64,000 nucleotides of DNA. It comes from Ammoniphilus sp. CFH 90114. GTDB taxonomy: Bacteria > Bacillota > Bacilli > Aneurinibacillales > RAOX-1. The notes under the pieces were generated by a model, which ran no database searches, was not told the origin of the DNA, and saw only the letters and a list, made by a program, of their open reading frames with translations. How positions within the stretch are numbered: position 1 is the first letter of the stretch; the number at the start of each line of letters is the position of its first letter. The position numbers and the translations under genes were made by a program. Below are positions 54,925-63,759 of the stretch, piece by piece. The stretch is from positions 372,001 to 436,000 of the forward strand of contig NZ_SDLI01000003.1 of the NCBI RefSeq assembly GCF_004123195.1, given 5' to 3'.

Positions 54925-55605
54925 ATGGTAAGTTGTGGGGTCGTTATAGCAGCGGCAGGCCAAGGAAAAAGAATGGGTGCAGCAGATAAAAAGCAATTTA
55001 TTCAATTAAACGGAAAACCGGTCTTATATCATACTGTCCATTTATTTGCCCACATGCCTGAGCTGAAAGAAATTGTTGTAGTGACCAATGCAGAGGACAT
55101 TAGTCGTACTGAGGAACTCCTGAAGGACTTTCCCCATATTCAAGTCGTAGCTGGCGGGGCAGAGAGGCAGCATAGCGTATATCTAGGACTACAAGCGTTA
55201 CGGCATGTAGAGTATGCTATGATTCACGATGCGGCTAGGCCTTTTGCTACGATAGAGATGGTTCGCAGAGTATTAGAAAAGACGATAGAGATGGGAGCGG
55301 CCATTCCAGCTGTTCCTGTTAAAGATACGATAAAGATCGTGGATGAGAATAGGGAGGTTGTCAATACTCCCTCTCGCCAAAGCTTGTGGGCCGTGCAAAC
55401 CCCACAAGCTTTTCGTCTTTTCGATATTCTTCAGGCCCACAGGGAAGCGATGGATAAGGGGTTTCTAGGGACGGATGATGCCATGTTGTTTGAATGGTTA
55501 GGTCGAAGGGTGTCTGTAGTGGAAGGGGAATATACGAATATAAAGCTCACAACCCCTGAAGATCTCAAGGTAGCAGAAACGATTATGGAAAAGAGAAGGC
55601 GATGA
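54925..55605 (+). CDS. ispD: 2-C-methyl-D-erythritol 4-phosphate cytidylyltransferase
   Basis: Third step of the MEP isoprenoid pathway. The 226-residue protein has [19 protein letters not shown] near residue 7, [18 protein letters not shown] near 75, IHDAARPF near 101, [10 protein letters not shown] near 130, TPQAFR near 156 and [11 protein letters not shown] near 184. Length is typical. GAAGGAGC precedes the ATG. Its stop overlaps the ispF start (ATGA), so translation is coupled. Confidence 0.97.
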   Translation: MVSCGVVIAAAGQGKRMGAADKKQFIQLNGKPVLYHTVHLFAHMPELKEIVVVTNAEDISRTEELLKDFPHIQVVAGGAERQHSVYLGLQALRHVEYAMIHDAARPFATIEMVRRVLEKTIEMGAAIPAVPVKDTIKIVDENREVVNTPSRQSLWAVQTPQAFRLFDILQAHREAMDKGFLGTDDAMLFEWLGRRVSVVEGEYTNIKLTTPEDLKVAETIMEKRRR

Positions 55606-56081
55606 ACATGTTTCGAATTGGACAAGGATTTGATGTACACCAGTTTGCTGAAAATCGGGATTTAATCATTGGGGGAATTACGATTCCTTACGAGTTAGGG
55701 TTGCTCGGGCATTCCGATGCTGATGTCTTATTGCATGCGATTAGTGATGCAGTTCTAGGTGCATTGGGTGAAGGGGATATAGGAAAACACTTCCCGGATA
55801 CGGATCAAGCTTATAAGGATGCGGATAGCAAGGTGCTCTTGCAACAAGTGGTAGCCATCATGAAGAAAAAGGGATATAAAGTAATAAACATGGATTGTAC
55901 CATCATCGCACAGAAGCCGAAGATGGCCCCATACATTCCTGAGATGAATCAGTTGATTGCAAGTCTACTTGAAGTCGAGACAGACCAAGTGAACGTGAAA
56001 GCAACGACAACGGAAAAGTTAGGTTTTACCGGTCGTGGAGAAGGCATTGCAGCTCAGGCTGCTGTTCTCTTATCGAAGTAA
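55602..56081 (+). CDS. ispF: 2-C-methyl-D-erythritol 2,4-cyclodiphosphate synthase
   Basis: Cyclises the MEP-pathway intermediate. The 159-residue protein has the metal-binding GFDVHQF near residue 9, [21 protein letters not shown] near 35 (longer motif split by position), [10 protein letters not shown] near 58 and [19 protein letters not shown] near 133. Starts at ATG 55602 overlapping the ispD stop. The ATG at 55608 would match the common MFRIGQG start equally well. Confidence 0.97.
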   Translation: MNMFRIGQGFDVHQFAENRDLIIGGITIPYELGLLGHSDADVLLHAISDAVLGALGEGDIGKHFPDTDQAYKDADSKVLLQQVVAIMKKKGYKVINMDCTIIAQKPKMAPYIPEMNQLIASLLEVETDQVNVKATTTEKLGFTGRGEGIAAQAAVLLSK

Positions 56082-56107
56082 AAAGAAGAGGCAGAAGAAG
56101 GAACTTA

Positions 56108-56116
56108 TGCTATAAT
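56108..56116 (+). promoter_or_regulatory. extended -10 promoter of gltX
   Basis: TGCTATAAT at 56108-56116 is a perfect extended -10. There is no clear -35. The gltX start lies 45 bases downstream. Confidence 0.55.
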
Positions 56117-56161
56117 GTCAACTTAGAAGTAGAGGTACGAAAATAGGAGGGTTTGAAAGAT

Positions 56162-57619
56162 ATGAGCAAGGAAGTTCGCGTTCGCTTTGCCCCGAGTCCT
56201 ACAGGGCATTTACATATTGGTGGAGCAAGATCAGCTCTCTTTAATTACCTTTTTGCCCGCAATCAAGGCGGCAAGTTTATTATTCGTATAGAAGACACCG
56301 ACCAACAGCGGAACGTGGAAAGCGCGGAAGCTAAGTTGATGGCTAGTATGCGCTGGCTCGGAGTAGAATGGGATGAAAGCGTGGATGTAGGTGGTCCGTT
56401 TGCCCCTTATCGTTCTATGGATCGCTTAGATATTTATACAAAGTATCTTGAACAGTTTGTTGCAGAAGGAAAGGCATATCCTTGCTACTGTACTCCTGAG
56501 GAATTAGAGCAAGAACGTGAAGAAATGAAAGCCCAAGGGTTAATGCCGATGTACTCAGGGAAGTGCCGCAACCTGACAGCCCAGCAAAAGGAACAATACG
56601 AAAAAGAAGGACGCAAGCCATCCACGCGTTTTCGTGTACTAGAAAATAAGGAATATGTGGTGAAGGACCATATCCGCGGGGAAGTCACGTTCGAATCCAA
56701 TGGAATTGGAGACTTCGTCGTTGCTCGTCCAGATGGGATCCCGACATATAACTTTGCGGTAACAATAGATGATTATCTTATGGAAATTACCCATGTTATC
56801 CGCGGTGAAGAGCACTTATCGAATACGCCAAGACAGCTCATGGTTTATGAAGCTATAGGGGTAGAGCCTCCGGATTTTGCCCACGTAGCGTTGATTTTAA
56901 ACCAAGATAGACAAAAGATGAGTAAAAGAGATGAGTCTGTTGTCCAATTTGTTGAGCAATACTTAGAGTTAGGGTATCTACCTGAAGCCTTAATGAATTT
57001 CCTCGTCTTGTTAGGCTGGTCGCCTGAAGGGGAAGAGGAAATCTTTACGAAGGAGCAGTTAATTGAGAAATTCTCCCTTACTCGTGTTTCTAAGTCTCCA
57101 TCTGTGTTTGACCCAGAGAAGCTGAAGTGGATGAATAATCATTACATCAAGCAGCAACCTATTGAGAGAGTACTTGACATCTGTCTTCCTCACTTGAAAG
57201 CGGCTGGGTTAGTAGCTGAACAGCCAACAGAAGAGCAGTTGGAGTGGACAAGTCAATTAGTGGCCCTTTATCAGGAGCAGTTATCCTATGGGGCGGAGAT
57301 TGTTGAATTGACTTCTAATTTCTTCAAAAATGAGATAGAATACGGAGAAGAAGCACAGGCTGTGCTTGCTGAAGAACAAGTTCCCCAAGTGATGAAGGCT
57401 TTCTATGAAGAAGTGAAGAGCCTAGAAACTTTTACAGCGGAAGATGTAAAGCAAGCGTTGAAGACTGTACAGAAGGCTACGGGACAAAAGGGGAAAGCTC
57501 TCTTTATGCCGGTCCGCGTAGCTGTAACAGGAGAGCTTCACGGACGTGACTTGAACCAGACGCTATCCTTATTAGGAAAAGAAAAAGTAACCCAAAGAAT
57601 ATTAGCTTACGTACAATAG
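56162..57619 (+). CDS. gltX: glutamyl-tRNA synthetase
   Basis: Charges tRNA-Glu and, in most Bacillota, also tRNA-Gln, which GatCAB then corrects. The 485-residue class I enzyme has [14 protein letters not shown] (HIGH-type HLHIGG) near residue 10 and KMSKR near residue 252. A zinc-type [11 protein letters not shown] segment lies near 107, and the C-terminal anticodon-binding helices follow. Start at 56162 follows AGGAGGG by ten bases. The alternative TTG at 56153 is inside that spacing. gltX-cysE-cysS is the Bacillales order, with the T-box just after. Confidence 0.96.
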   Translation: MSKEVRVRFAPSPTGHLHIGGARSALFNYLFARNQGGKFIIRIEDTDQQRNVESAEAKLMASMRWLGVEWDESVDVGGPFAPYRSMDRLDIYTKYLEQFVAEGKAYPCYCTPEELEQEREEMKAQGLMPMYSGKCRNLTAQQKEQYEKEGRKPSTRFRVLENKEYVVKDHIRGEVTFESNGIGDFVVARPDGIPTYNFAVTIDDYLMEITHVIRGEEHLSNTPRQLMVYEAIGVEPPDFAHVALILNQDRQKMSKRDESVVQFVEQYLELGYLPEALMNFLVLLGWSPEGEEEIFTKEQLIEKFSLTRVSKSPSVFDPEKLKWMNNHYIKQQPIERVLDICLPHLKAAGLVAEQPTEEQLEWTSQLVALYQEQLSYGAEIVELTSNFFKNEIEYGEEAQAVLAEEQVPQVMKAFYEEVKSLETFTAEDVKQALKTVQKATGQKGKALFMPVRVAVTGELHGRDLNQTLSLLGKEKVTQRILAYVQ

Positions 57620-57632
57620 TAAAATAAAAAGA

Positions 57633-57896
57633 CGTAGAACAGGAAGAGTACTAAGATTTCGGCTGCTACAGAGAGAGCTGCCCTCAGCTGAAAGCAGCTT
57701 GCATCCGAATCTTTGGAAGTGCGCCTGGGAGTCGTTCGCTGAACCCTCGTGTGAGGAAGTAGGTGGAACCGGAATCACCCACCGTTAACGAAGGGTAACA
57801 AGCGAGATTTTCTCTATGGGAGAATCTAAGCAGAGTGGAACCGCGGATTACACCGTCTCTGAAAGCAATGTATTGCTTTTGGGGCGGTGTTTTTTG
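57633..57896 (+). ncRNA. T-box riboswitch, tRNA-Cys specific, before cysE-cysS
   Basis: The core T-box AGAGTGGAACCGCG lies at 57832-57845. Stem I closes between AGATTTCGG (57654-57662) and CCGAATCT (57705-57712). The candidate specifier codon TGC (Cys) is at 57700-57702, just 5' of that closing arm as expected. The terminator has ACACCG (57850-57855) paired with CGGTGT (57885-57890), an inner AGCAAT/ATTGCT stem and a T-run. Uncharged tRNA-Cys should favour the antiterminator and turn on cysE-cysS. The 311-base gap between gltX and cysE is filled by this element. Confidence 0.93.
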
Positions 57897-57930
57897 TATT
57901 TAATACCCTAACGTAAGGGAGTGTCAGCTA

Positions 57931-58596
57931 GTGTTTAATAGGTTGAAGGAAGATATAGATACCGTCTTTCAACAAGATCCTGCGGCCAGGAGTTCTTTAG
58001 AGGTGGTATTAACATATTCTGGACTTCATGCGATTTGGTTTCATCGTATGAGTCATTCTTTGTGGAAGAAGAAGTGGTATACGCTCGCTCGTGCGATCTC
58101 TCAATTGGCTCGGTTCTTTACAGGAATTGAAATTCATCCTGGAGCGGTTATCGGCAGACGATTATTTATTGACCATGGTATGGGTGTGGTTATTGGAGAA
58201 ACTTGTGAAATAGGTGATAATGTCACGATCTATCAAGGGGTAACGTTGGGTGGAACAGGAAAAGAAAAAGGGAAACGTCATCCGACCATTGGCAATAACG
58301 TTATTATTGCCTCCGGGGCAAAAGTGCTTGGATCGATGAGAATTGGAGATTTCTCTAAAATTGGAGCAGGATCCGTCGTCTTGCAGGAAGTGCCTCCTCA
58401 TTCCACTGTTGTTGGTATTCCTGGGAGAATCGTGGTGCAAAATGGGGTTCGCATAACTGATGACTTGGATCAAGTAAATTTGCCGGATCCTGTCGCCGAT
58501 ATGCTTCGGTCCATGCAGCGCGAAATTGATGAATTAAAGAAGGAACTGGATCAAGTGAAGGGAGGCCTGAAATCAGGTGAGCATTCAACTATATAA
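57931..58596 (+). CDS. cysE: serine O-acetyltransferase
   Basis: Makes O-acetylserine, the substrate of CysK at 27.7 kb. The 221-residue protein has the N-terminal helical domain ([20 protein letters not shown]) and a left-handed beta-helix with [21 protein letters not shown] near 69 (split motif), [20 protein letters not shown] near 89 and [20 protein letters not shown]. Start is GTG at 57931 with AAGGGAG nine bases upstream. It overlaps cysS by 20 bases. Expression is under the Cys T-box. Confidence 0.96.
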   Translation: MFNRLKEDIDTVFQQDPAARSSLEVVLTYSGLHAIWFHRMSHSLWKKKWYTLARAISQLARFFTGIEIHPGAVIGRRLFIDHGMGVVIGETCEIGDNVTIYQGVTLGGTGKEKGKRHPTIGNNVIIASGAKVLGSMRIGDFSKIGAGSVVLQEVPPHSTVVGIPGRIVVQNGVRITDDLDQVNLPDPVADMLRSMQREIDELKKELDQVKGGLKSGEHSTI

Positions 58597-59971
58597 TTCA
58601 TTAACAAAAAGGAAAGAAAACTTTGAGCCGATGGAGCCGGGAAAGGTCAAGATGTATGTGTGCGGCCCAACCGTGTATAACTTTATTCATATCGGTAATG
58701 CAAGGCCGCCGATTGTCTTTGATGTGGTAAGAAACTATTTAACTTATCGTGGCTATGAAGTAACTTATATCCAAAATTTCACTGATGTTGATGATAAGCT
58801 AATCCGTAAAGCAGAAGAAACTGGGCAAACGGTCCTAGAGGTAGCAGAACAATTTATTGCAGCCTATAAGGATGATGTGACAGCTCTAGGGGTAAAGGAA
58901 GCGAAGGTTCACCCACGGGTTTCTGATCATATCGAAGAGATTGTTGACTTCGTTAAACAATTGATTGATAAAGGATTTGCTTATGAATCCAGTGGCGATG
59001 TTTACTTCCGTACTGACAAGTTCGATGAGTATGGGAAGCTCTCTCATCAAAATATTGAGGAGCTTCAGTCAGGCGCAAGAATCGCTGTGAATGAGCAAAA
59101 GGAAAACCCACTTGATTTCGTTTTATGGAAGAGTGCGAAGCCAGGCGAAATCTCTTGGCCAAGTCCATGGGGCGAAGGGCGTCCAGGCTGGCATATCGAG
59201 TGCTCGGCGATGTCGATGAAGTATCTTGGTGAGAGCTTTGACATTCATGGCGGAGGGCATGATTTAATTTTTCCTCATCACGAAAACGAAATTGCTCAAA
59301 CCGAGGCACTCACGGGCAAAAGCATGGCGAAATATTGGATGCATAACGGGTATATTAATATAGACAATGAAAAGATGTCTAAATCTCTAGGGAACTTCAT
59401 TCTAGTTAAGGAGTTGCGCGAGCAAGTGCCACCGCATATTCTTCGATTCTTTATGCTGAGTGCGCACTACCGTAATCCGATCAACTTCAGCCAAGAATTA
59501 CTCGAACAGGCACAGAATGCGTGGGATCGGATTATTACTGCCGTTACAAACCTAGAGCACAGAAAACAGGCAGCGACAGCTGACACGCATCAAGAACAGG
59601 AAAAGCAAGATCAATATCGATTGAAGTTTCAGGAAGCGATGGATAATGACTTTAACACAGCGGATGCTTTAGCTATCGTATTCGAGTGGGTTCGTGAGTC
59701 GAATCAATATTTGCGAAACAATAAGGTGTCGATGGACGGTATTCAAGTGTACCTCAATTTGCTTAAAGAATTTGGAGATGTACTTGGTCTTCCTTTTATA
59801 GCAGAAGGGGCAGAATTGCTTGATGAGGAGATTGATTCACTGATTCACGAAAGAGTTCAAGCAAGGAAAGATCGGAATTTTAAACGAGCGGATGAAATCC
59901 GAGATCTCTTACAAGAGCAAGGAATCATCCTTGAAGATACGCCACAGGGTGTAAGGTGGAGAAGGAAGTAA
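58577..59971 (+). CDS. cysS: cysteinyl-tRNA synthetase
   Basis: Charges tRNA-Cys. The 464-residue class I enzyme has the zinc Cys in [18 protein letters not shown] (HIGH-type HIGN near residue 36), ADDKL-like [10 protein letters not shown] near 71, WHIECSAMS near 203, the HHENEIAQ zinc ligands near 233 and KMSKS at 266. Start is GTG at 58577 inside cysE, with GGGAGG upstream. Three genes for RNA processing follow within a few bases. Confidence 0.97.
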   Translation: MSIQLYNSLTKRKENFEPMEPGKVKMYVCGPTVYNFIHIGNARPPIVFDVVRNYLTYRGYEVTYIQNFTDVDDKLIRKAEETGQTVLEVAEQFIAAYKDDVTALGVKEAKVHPRVSDHIEEIVDFVKQLIDKGFAYESSGDVYFRTDKFDEYGKLSHQNIEELQSGARIAVNEQKENPLDFVLWKSAKPGEISWPSPWGEGRPGWHIECSAMSMKYLGESFDIHGGGHDLIFPHHENEIAQTEALTGKSMAKYWMHNGYINIDNEKMSKSLGNFILVKELREQVPPHILRFFMLSAHYRNPINFSQELLEQAQNAWDRIITAVTNLEHRKQAATADTHQEQEKQDQYRLKFQEAMDNDFNTADALAIVFEWVRESNQYLRNNKVSMDGIQVYLNLLKEFGDVLGLPFIAEGAELLDEEIDSLIHERVQARKDRNFKRADEIRDLLQEQGIILEDTPQGVRWRRK

Positions 59972-59973
59972 AT

Positions 59974-60390
59974 ATGATTTTTCTCGACGAACCATTAAGT
60001 ACCGAGCCCAAACTGCTGAATCCTCTTACTTTAGCTTATATGGGAGATGCCGTATTAGAGGTCTATGTTCGCCAACATCTTATTGCGAAGAAGGGGGCTA
60101 AGCCCCACCTTCTTCACCGGATGGCGACGCAATATGTATCGGCTAAAGCCCAATCAAGAGCACTGCATATCCTGCAAGAAGAATTGACAGAAGAAGAGAG
60201 TTGGATGGTGAAGCGTGGACGTAATACCAAGTCGGGCACGATCCCTAAAAATGCGGATCCTATAGAATATCGGAATAGTTCCGGCTTCGAATGTATGCTT
60301 GGTTATCTATATTTAACGGGACAGAAGCAGAGATTGGATAGCCTTATAAAAAGAATGTTTACTATAATTGAAACGGGTGAAAAGGCATGA
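59974..60390 (+). CDS. mrnC: mini-ribonuclease III
   Basis: Dimeric RNase III-type nuclease without a dsRNA-binding domain. It matures 23S rRNA ends in B. subtilis. The 138-residue protein has NPLTLAYMGDAVLEVYVRQHL near residue 17 (split; the signature acidic residues are D and E), VSAKAQSRALH and RGRNTKSGTIPKNADP near 82. I start at ATG 59974, where AAGGAA lies seven bases upstream and the start is two bases after the cysS stop. The GTG at 59956 would overlap cysS. The end overlaps rlmB (ATGA). Confidence 0.94.
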   Translation: MIFLDEPLSTEPKLLNPLTLAYMGDAVLEVYVRQHLIAKKGAKPHLLHRMATQYVSAKAQSRALHILQEELTEEESWMVKRGRNTKSGTIPKNADPIEYRNSSGFECMLGYLYLTGQKQRLDSLIKRMFTIIETGEKA

Positions 60391-61142
60391 GTGAAGAATA
60401 TATTGTAGGTAGAAATCCAGTTTTAGAAGTTCTACGCTCCGGCCGATCTGTCAATAAGATCTGGGTTGCTGAGGGTTCGATGAAGGGACCAATGAGTCAA
60501 GTGGTCGGGATGGCGAAAGAAGCGAAAATTCAGGTGCAGCTTGTTCCCAAAAAGAAGTTAGATCAAGTAGCTGAAGGAGAAGCTCATCAAGGGGTTGTCG
60601 CTTTCGTCGCGGCTTATGATTACGTAGAAGTGGAAGATATCTTGAAGCGCGCGGAAGAAAAAGGAGAATCGCCACTTATTCTAATCCTAGATGAAATCGA
60701 AGATCCTCATAATTTAGGTTCTATCATGCGGACGGCGGATGCAATTGGAGCACACGGCGTGATTATTCCAAAACGAAGAGCGGTCGGCTTAACCTCTACT
60801 GTTGCGAAAGCAGCAGCGGGCGCCATGGAATATGTTCCGGTTGCAAGAGTCACAAATTTGGTGAGGATAATGGAAGACTTAAAGGAAAAAGGAGTTTGGA
60901 TGGTTGGAACGGACGCAACAGGAGAACAAGATTTCAGACAAGGTAGATATGATATGCCAATCGGGCTTGTTATTGGGAGCGAAGGCAAGGGGATGAGCCG
61001 CCTTGTAAAAGATACTTGTGATTTTACTGTGCGACTTCCGATGGTGGGACATGTTACATCCCTTAATGCCTCGGTGGCAGCAGCCTTGCTCATGTTTGAA
61101 GTGCATAGACAACGAAACCCAATTGGCAATAAAACGACTTGA
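60387..61142 (+). CDS. rlmB: 23S rRNA (guanosine-2'-O)-methyltransferase RlmB (YacO)
   Basis: SPOUT-family methyltransferase of 251 residues. An N-terminal L30e-like substrate-binding domain (YIVGRNPVLEVL near residue 5, EAHQGVVAFVAA near 63) is followed by the knotted catalytic domain with LDEIEDPHNLGSIMRTAD near 101, VIGSEGKGMSRLVKD near 195 and LPMVGHVTSLNASVAAALL near 219. The start overlaps the mrnC stop. E. coli RlmB methylates G2251. The exact site here is inferred. Confidence 0.95.
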   Translation: MSEEYIVGRNPVLEVLRSGRSVNKIWVAEGSMKGPMSQVVGMAKEAKIQVQLVPKKKLDQVAEGEAHQGVVAFVAAYDYVEVEDILKRAEEKGESPLILILDEIEDPHNLGSIMRTADAIGAHGVIIPKRRAVGLTSTVAKAAAGAMEYVPVARVTNLVRIMEDLKEKGVWMVGTDATGEQDFRQGRYDMPIGLVIGSEGKGMSRLVKDTCDFTVRLPMVGHVTSLNASVAAALLMFEVHRQRNPIGNKTT

Positions 61143-61157
61143 TGGGAATAGTGAGGA

Positions 61158-61664
61158 ATGGAAGAGCTACTTGTTGTAGATGGCTACAATATGATCGGTG
61201 CCTGGCCTAAGCTTGCCGCCATGAAGAAAAACGAGTTAGGCAGAGCGAGGGACGAACTGCTAACGATGCTTTCTGAATTCCAGGCTTATTCAGGTTATAA
61301 AATCGTAGTGGTTTTCGATGCTCACCAGGTACCGGGTATGGGGAAAAGGATTAAAGAGTACAAGGTCGATATCTTTTACACGAAAGAGAATGAGACCGCG
61401 GATGAATTAATTGAGCGCCTAGTTAAAAAGGAAATTTCCAGAAAAAGAAGAATCACTGTAGCGACCTCAGATTATACCGAGCAGAGAATGTCATTTGGCT
61501 ATGGAGCATTACGAAAATCCGCAAGGGAATTACTGGAAGATATTGAGAAGTCGAAGAAATCCATTCGTCAAAAGGTCGATAAAATAAAGTACGAGCCCCT
61601 ACGTTCAGGCATTCCGCTAAAAGGAGATATAGCAGAACTCTTCGAAAAATGGAGGAGGCAATAA
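61158..61664 (+). CDS. rae1: NYN-domain ribosome-associated endoribonuclease Rae1 (YacP)
   Basis: The 168-residue protein has the PIN-like NYN fold: LLVVDGYNMIGAW near residue 4 (acidic D8), IVVVFDAHQVPG near 52, the ETADELIERLV helix near 79 and VATSDYTEQRMSFGYGA near 97. In B. subtilis Rae1 cleaves mRNA in the ribosomal A site. GTGAGGA precedes the ATG. It lies 15 bases after rlmB and is followed by the promoter of sigH. Confidence 0.94.
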   Translation: MEELLVVDGYNMIGAWPKLAAMKKNELGRARDELLTMLSEFQAYSGYKIVVVFDAHQVPGMGKRIKEYKVDIFYTKENETADELIERLVKKEISRKRRITVATSDYTEQRMSFGYGALRKSARELLEDIEKSKKSIRQKVDKIKYEPLRSGIPLKGDIAELFEKWRRQ

Positions 61665-61686
61665 TGTTTAACAGAGGAGCCGATTG

Positions 61687-61716
61687 TTGACGTTCCAAGG
61701 TTACATAATGTATAAT
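61687..61716 (+). promoter_or_regulatory. sigma-A promoter of sigH
   Basis: TTGACG at 61687-61692, 18 bases, TATAAT at 61711-61716. The start of transcription near 61723 gives a leader of about 95 bases. In B. subtilis sigH is transcribed by sigma-A and repressed by AbrB. No AbrB site can be read by eye. Confidence 0.7.
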
Positions 61717-61732
61717 GATTTCATCTATTCCT

Positions 61733-61785
61733 CTCCCGTTTGACATGCTTGATAAGATGTGCTTATCATGTATCTCAAGTGGGAG
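61733..61785 (+). promoter_or_regulatory. long imperfect hairpin in the sigH leader
   Basis: Bases from 61733 (CTCCC) to about 61756 pair with about 61762 to 61785 (GGGAG): roughly 24 positions with two mismatches and a few G-U, closing on a five-base loop. It lies between the promoter and the ribosome site GGAGGG at 61803-61808. The 5' arm (CTCTCCC) could alternatively pair with that ribosome site. Confidence 0.55.
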
Positions 61786-61816
61786 GGGCATGTCGGGAGC
61801 CCGGAGGGATGAAAAC

Positions 61817-62476
61817 GTGAATGTCGACCTTAAAGACGTAGATATACCCGCTGAATATGATTACATATCTGATGAAGATCTGGTTGACATGGTCAGAGAG
61901 GGTGACTCGGATGCGTTGGAATACCTCATTCATAAATATAAGAATTTTGTCCGGGCGAAGGCCAGATCCTATTTCTTAATCGGGGCTGATCGAGAGGATA
62001 TTGTTCAAGAAGGAATGATTGGACTTTACAAGGCGATACGTGATTATCGCGGGGACAAGTTGACATCTTTTAAGGCGTTTGCTGAGTTGTGTATCACAAG
62101 GCAGATTATCACCGCAATTAAAACTGCGACTAGACAAAAACACATCCCACTCAACTCTTACGTTTCCCTAGATAAACCGATCTATGATGAAGATTCCGAC
62201 AGAACGCTATTGGACGTGATTTGCGGTACACGAGTTACAGACCCTGAAGAATTGATTATCAATCAAGAAAAGTTTGATGATATCGAAGATAAGATGGCAC
62301 AGATTCTCAGTGACTTAGAAAGACAAGTGCTAGCGCTTTATTTAGATGGCCGCTCCTACCAAGAGATTGCGGTTGACTTAGATCGGCATGTGAAGTCGAT
62401 TGACAATGCGTTGCAGAGAGTGAAGCGTAAACTTGAAAAATATTTAGAAATCAGGGAAATATCTATACTAAAATGA
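61817..62476 (+). CDS. sigH: RNA polymerase sigma-H factor (SigH/Spo0H)
   Basis: Drives early stationary-phase and sporulation genes. The 219-residue protein (218 in B. subtilis) has region 2 with GDSDALEYLIHKYKNFVRA near 30, YFLIGADREDIVQEGMIGLY near 52 and FKAFAELCITRQIITAIK near 88. Region 4 has LSDLERQVLALYLDGRSYQE near 167 and VKSIDNALQRVKRKLEKYL near 193. I start at GTG 61817, where CGGAGGG lies nine bases upstream and the length fits. The longer frame from 61715 starts on the -10 element and is not real. Confidence 0.96.
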   Translation: MNVDLKDVDIPAEYDYISDEDLVDMVREGDSDALEYLIHKYKNFVRAKARSYFLIGADREDIVQEGMIGLYKAIRDYRGDKLTSFKAFAELCITRQIITAIKTATRQKHIPLNSYVSLDKPIYDEDSDRTLLDVICGTRVTDPEELIINQEKFDDIEDKMAQILSDLERQVLALYLDGRSYQEIAVDLDRHVKSIDNALQRVKRKLEKYLEIREISILK

Positions 62477-62477
62477 T

Positions 62478-62529
62478 AAACCTCACTAAACGATTAGTCC
62501 TTTAGGGCTTTGGTTTAGGTGAGGTTTTT
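62478..62529 (+). terminator. intrinsic terminator after sigH
   Basis: AAACCTCAC at 62478-62486 plus TAAAC pair with GTTTA and GTGAGGTTT near 62513-62527 with one bulge, followed by a T-run. Confidence 0.75.
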
Positions 62530-62574
62530 GCTTTGTATGATGTGCGGTGTGGGCCTATTTGTAATAGTTGTAGG

Positions 62575-62818
62575 AATGTGACTTCGTAACTATTGTCCGT
62601 GAGTTTGGTTGTCTGTTTCGTGATTTTCGTTTGGTTGTTGGAGCTGAGAGACGGAAAGTGATCGGGTTATTTGTAATTATTATTGATTTGTGAGAAAGCA
62701 GCTAGAATTCGTGATCAAAACAGGTCCGATAATTGCAATGATTACCGGTTCGTGGTTTTCGGTGTCCAGATCGTGAGAAAAGTGGATGAATACGTGAGAA
62801 TAACGAAAATGTCGTGAG
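62575..62818 (-). repeat. 21-bp-periodic CTCACGAA array, copy B (inverted)
   Basis: On the minus strand nine octamers begin at 62818, 62798, 62777, 62756, 62715, 62694, 62624, 62603 and 62582. They read CTCACGAC, CTCACGTA, CTCACGAT, ACCACGAA, ATCACGAA, CTCACAAA, ATCACGAA, CTCACGGA and GTCACATT. Spacings are 20, 21, 21, 41, 21, 70, 21 and 21, identical to copy A at 36983-37226. Ungapped, the first 51 bases of both copies agree at about 40 positions by my count. An 18-base block (62737-62754) and an 11-base block (62586-62596) also recur in copy A. Confidence 0.8.
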
Positions 62819-63177
62819 TTTGAGCTGGAGAGAAGTATTAGAACGGATTGAAATTGAAATATCCAGACCATTTTTCGACTAGGATTAGGAGTGAAGAGAA
62901 AAAGTTGACCCACAAAGTCAGGTTAAAACGGGTAAATATCCAGAGAATAGAAGTAGTTATATAGAAAATTGTATTAACAATGCAAAGACAGGCCTAAAAT
63001 TAAAGAAAATCTAAAAAAGATTACATCAATCAAAAAATCCTATCTCCAATCTCTCCAAAGTTTTCTTTAACAAAATGTTGATTATTCGTCCAAAAACAGT
63101 TAATAATGGATGTTAATGATCTGAACTTCCTAAATCGTAATGGAAAACGTTGTGTCAAGATTCAATTGTCATTCTTC
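62819..63177. other. AT-rich spacer with no gene
   Basis: I see no gene, tRNA or terminator here. The stretch from about 62930 to 63110 is very A-rich on the plus strand. A small inverted repeat, TTGTATTAACAATGCAA, lies near 62969-62985. An open frame on the minus strand (62680-62913) runs into the repeat array and looks accidental. Confidence 0.5.
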
Positions 63178-63207
63178 TTGACATCGATATTCCGAGTGTG
63201 CTAAAGT
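63178..63207 (+). promoter_or_regulatory. sigma-A promoter of rpmG-secE-nusG
   Basis: TTGACA at 63178-63183, 18 bases, TAAAGT at 63202-63207 with an extended TG (63199-63200). It gives a leader of about 115 bases before rpmG. Confidence 0.7.
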
Positions 63208-63327
63208 TTTTAGGGTAGCTGTGCAAGTAGCTGGTTTTACCTGTTAGGATATAGTAGTTTATATGTTTTTAGAGAACGTCTAACACCCTTAACGGGTAAG
63301 ATTTAAAAATGTGGGAGGTGTAACAAC

Positions 63328-63477
63328 ATGCGAGTTATCGTAACTTTAGCGTGCACCGAGTGTAAGCAACGTAACTACACCACAGGCAAAAATAAGCGTA
63401 AGCATCCTGACCGCATTGAGATGAAGAAGTTCTGCAAATTTTGCAATGGGCACACTGCTCATCGTGAAACACGCTAA
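63328..63477 (+). CDS. rpmG: 50S ribosomal protein L33
   Basis: Forty-nine-residue ribosomal protein L33 of the zinc-binding (C+) type. CxxC pairs are CTEC (C9, C12) and CKFC (C36, C39), and the order [15 protein letters not shown] then [15 protein letters not shown] is typical. GGGAGGTG precedes the ATG. rpmG-secE-nusG is the usual Bacillota order before the L11 operon. Confidence 0.97.
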   Translation: MRVIVTLACTECKQRNYTTGKNKRKHPDRIEMKKFCKFCNGHTAHRETR

Positions 63478-63507
63478 CTATAGGCTCGATGTATTGGGGG
63501 TGTAGCC

Positions 63508-63723
63508 GTGGGGTTCTTAGCTAGACTAGGTGCTGGATTTAAGAGTGTGCCTTCTTTTTTTCGTGATGTTGTAGCAGAACTGAAGAAAGTAAGGTGGCCC
63601 AATCGCAAGGAGTTAACGACGTATACGTCTGTTGTTCTTGTGACAGTCACACTGATTGCCGTATTCTTTGCGGTTATCGATTTAGGGATTTCACAGATCA
63701 TTGAATTGATTTTAGGTCAATAA
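63508..63723 (+). CDS. secE: preprotein translocase subunit SecE
   Basis: Single-span SecE of 71 residues, the clamp of the SecYEG channel. The amphipathic region has FFRDVVAELKKVRWPNRKEL at about residues 17-36, followed by one membrane segment at about 39-66. Start is GTG at 63508 with GGGGGTG six bases upstream. It lies 30 bases after rpmG. Confidence 0.96.
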   Translation: MGFLARLGAGFKSVPSFFRDVVAELKKVRWPNRKELTTYTSVVLVTVTLIAVFFAVIDLGISQIIELILGQ

Positions 63724-63730
63724 ATCGATA

Positions 63731-63759
63731 GGGGGGAAAGGACGTTACAGTCCTACTGA
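63731..63759 (+). promoter_or_regulatory. ribosome site of nusG separated from its start by a hairpin
   Basis: The purine-rich site GGGGGGAA is at 63731-63738, about 21 bases before the ATG. AGGAC (63739-63743) and GTCCT (63750-63754) form a five-pair hairpin with a six-base loop that would bring the site within about five unpaired bases of the start. A TGA stop directly precedes the ATG in frame (63757-63759), so the start cannot be further upstream. Confidence 0.45.

Noticed and set aside
62680-62913. Minus-strand open frame of 77 codons through array B, with a partial seven-residue rhythm
   Set aside because: The rhythm is the 21-bp repeat read in frame. The 20, 41 and 70 bp steps break the frame, copy A does not keep it open, and no ribosome site is present.
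63138-63155. cre-like sequence near GGAAAACGTTGTG
   Set aside because: It fits the CcpA box only with a one-base insertion before CG.
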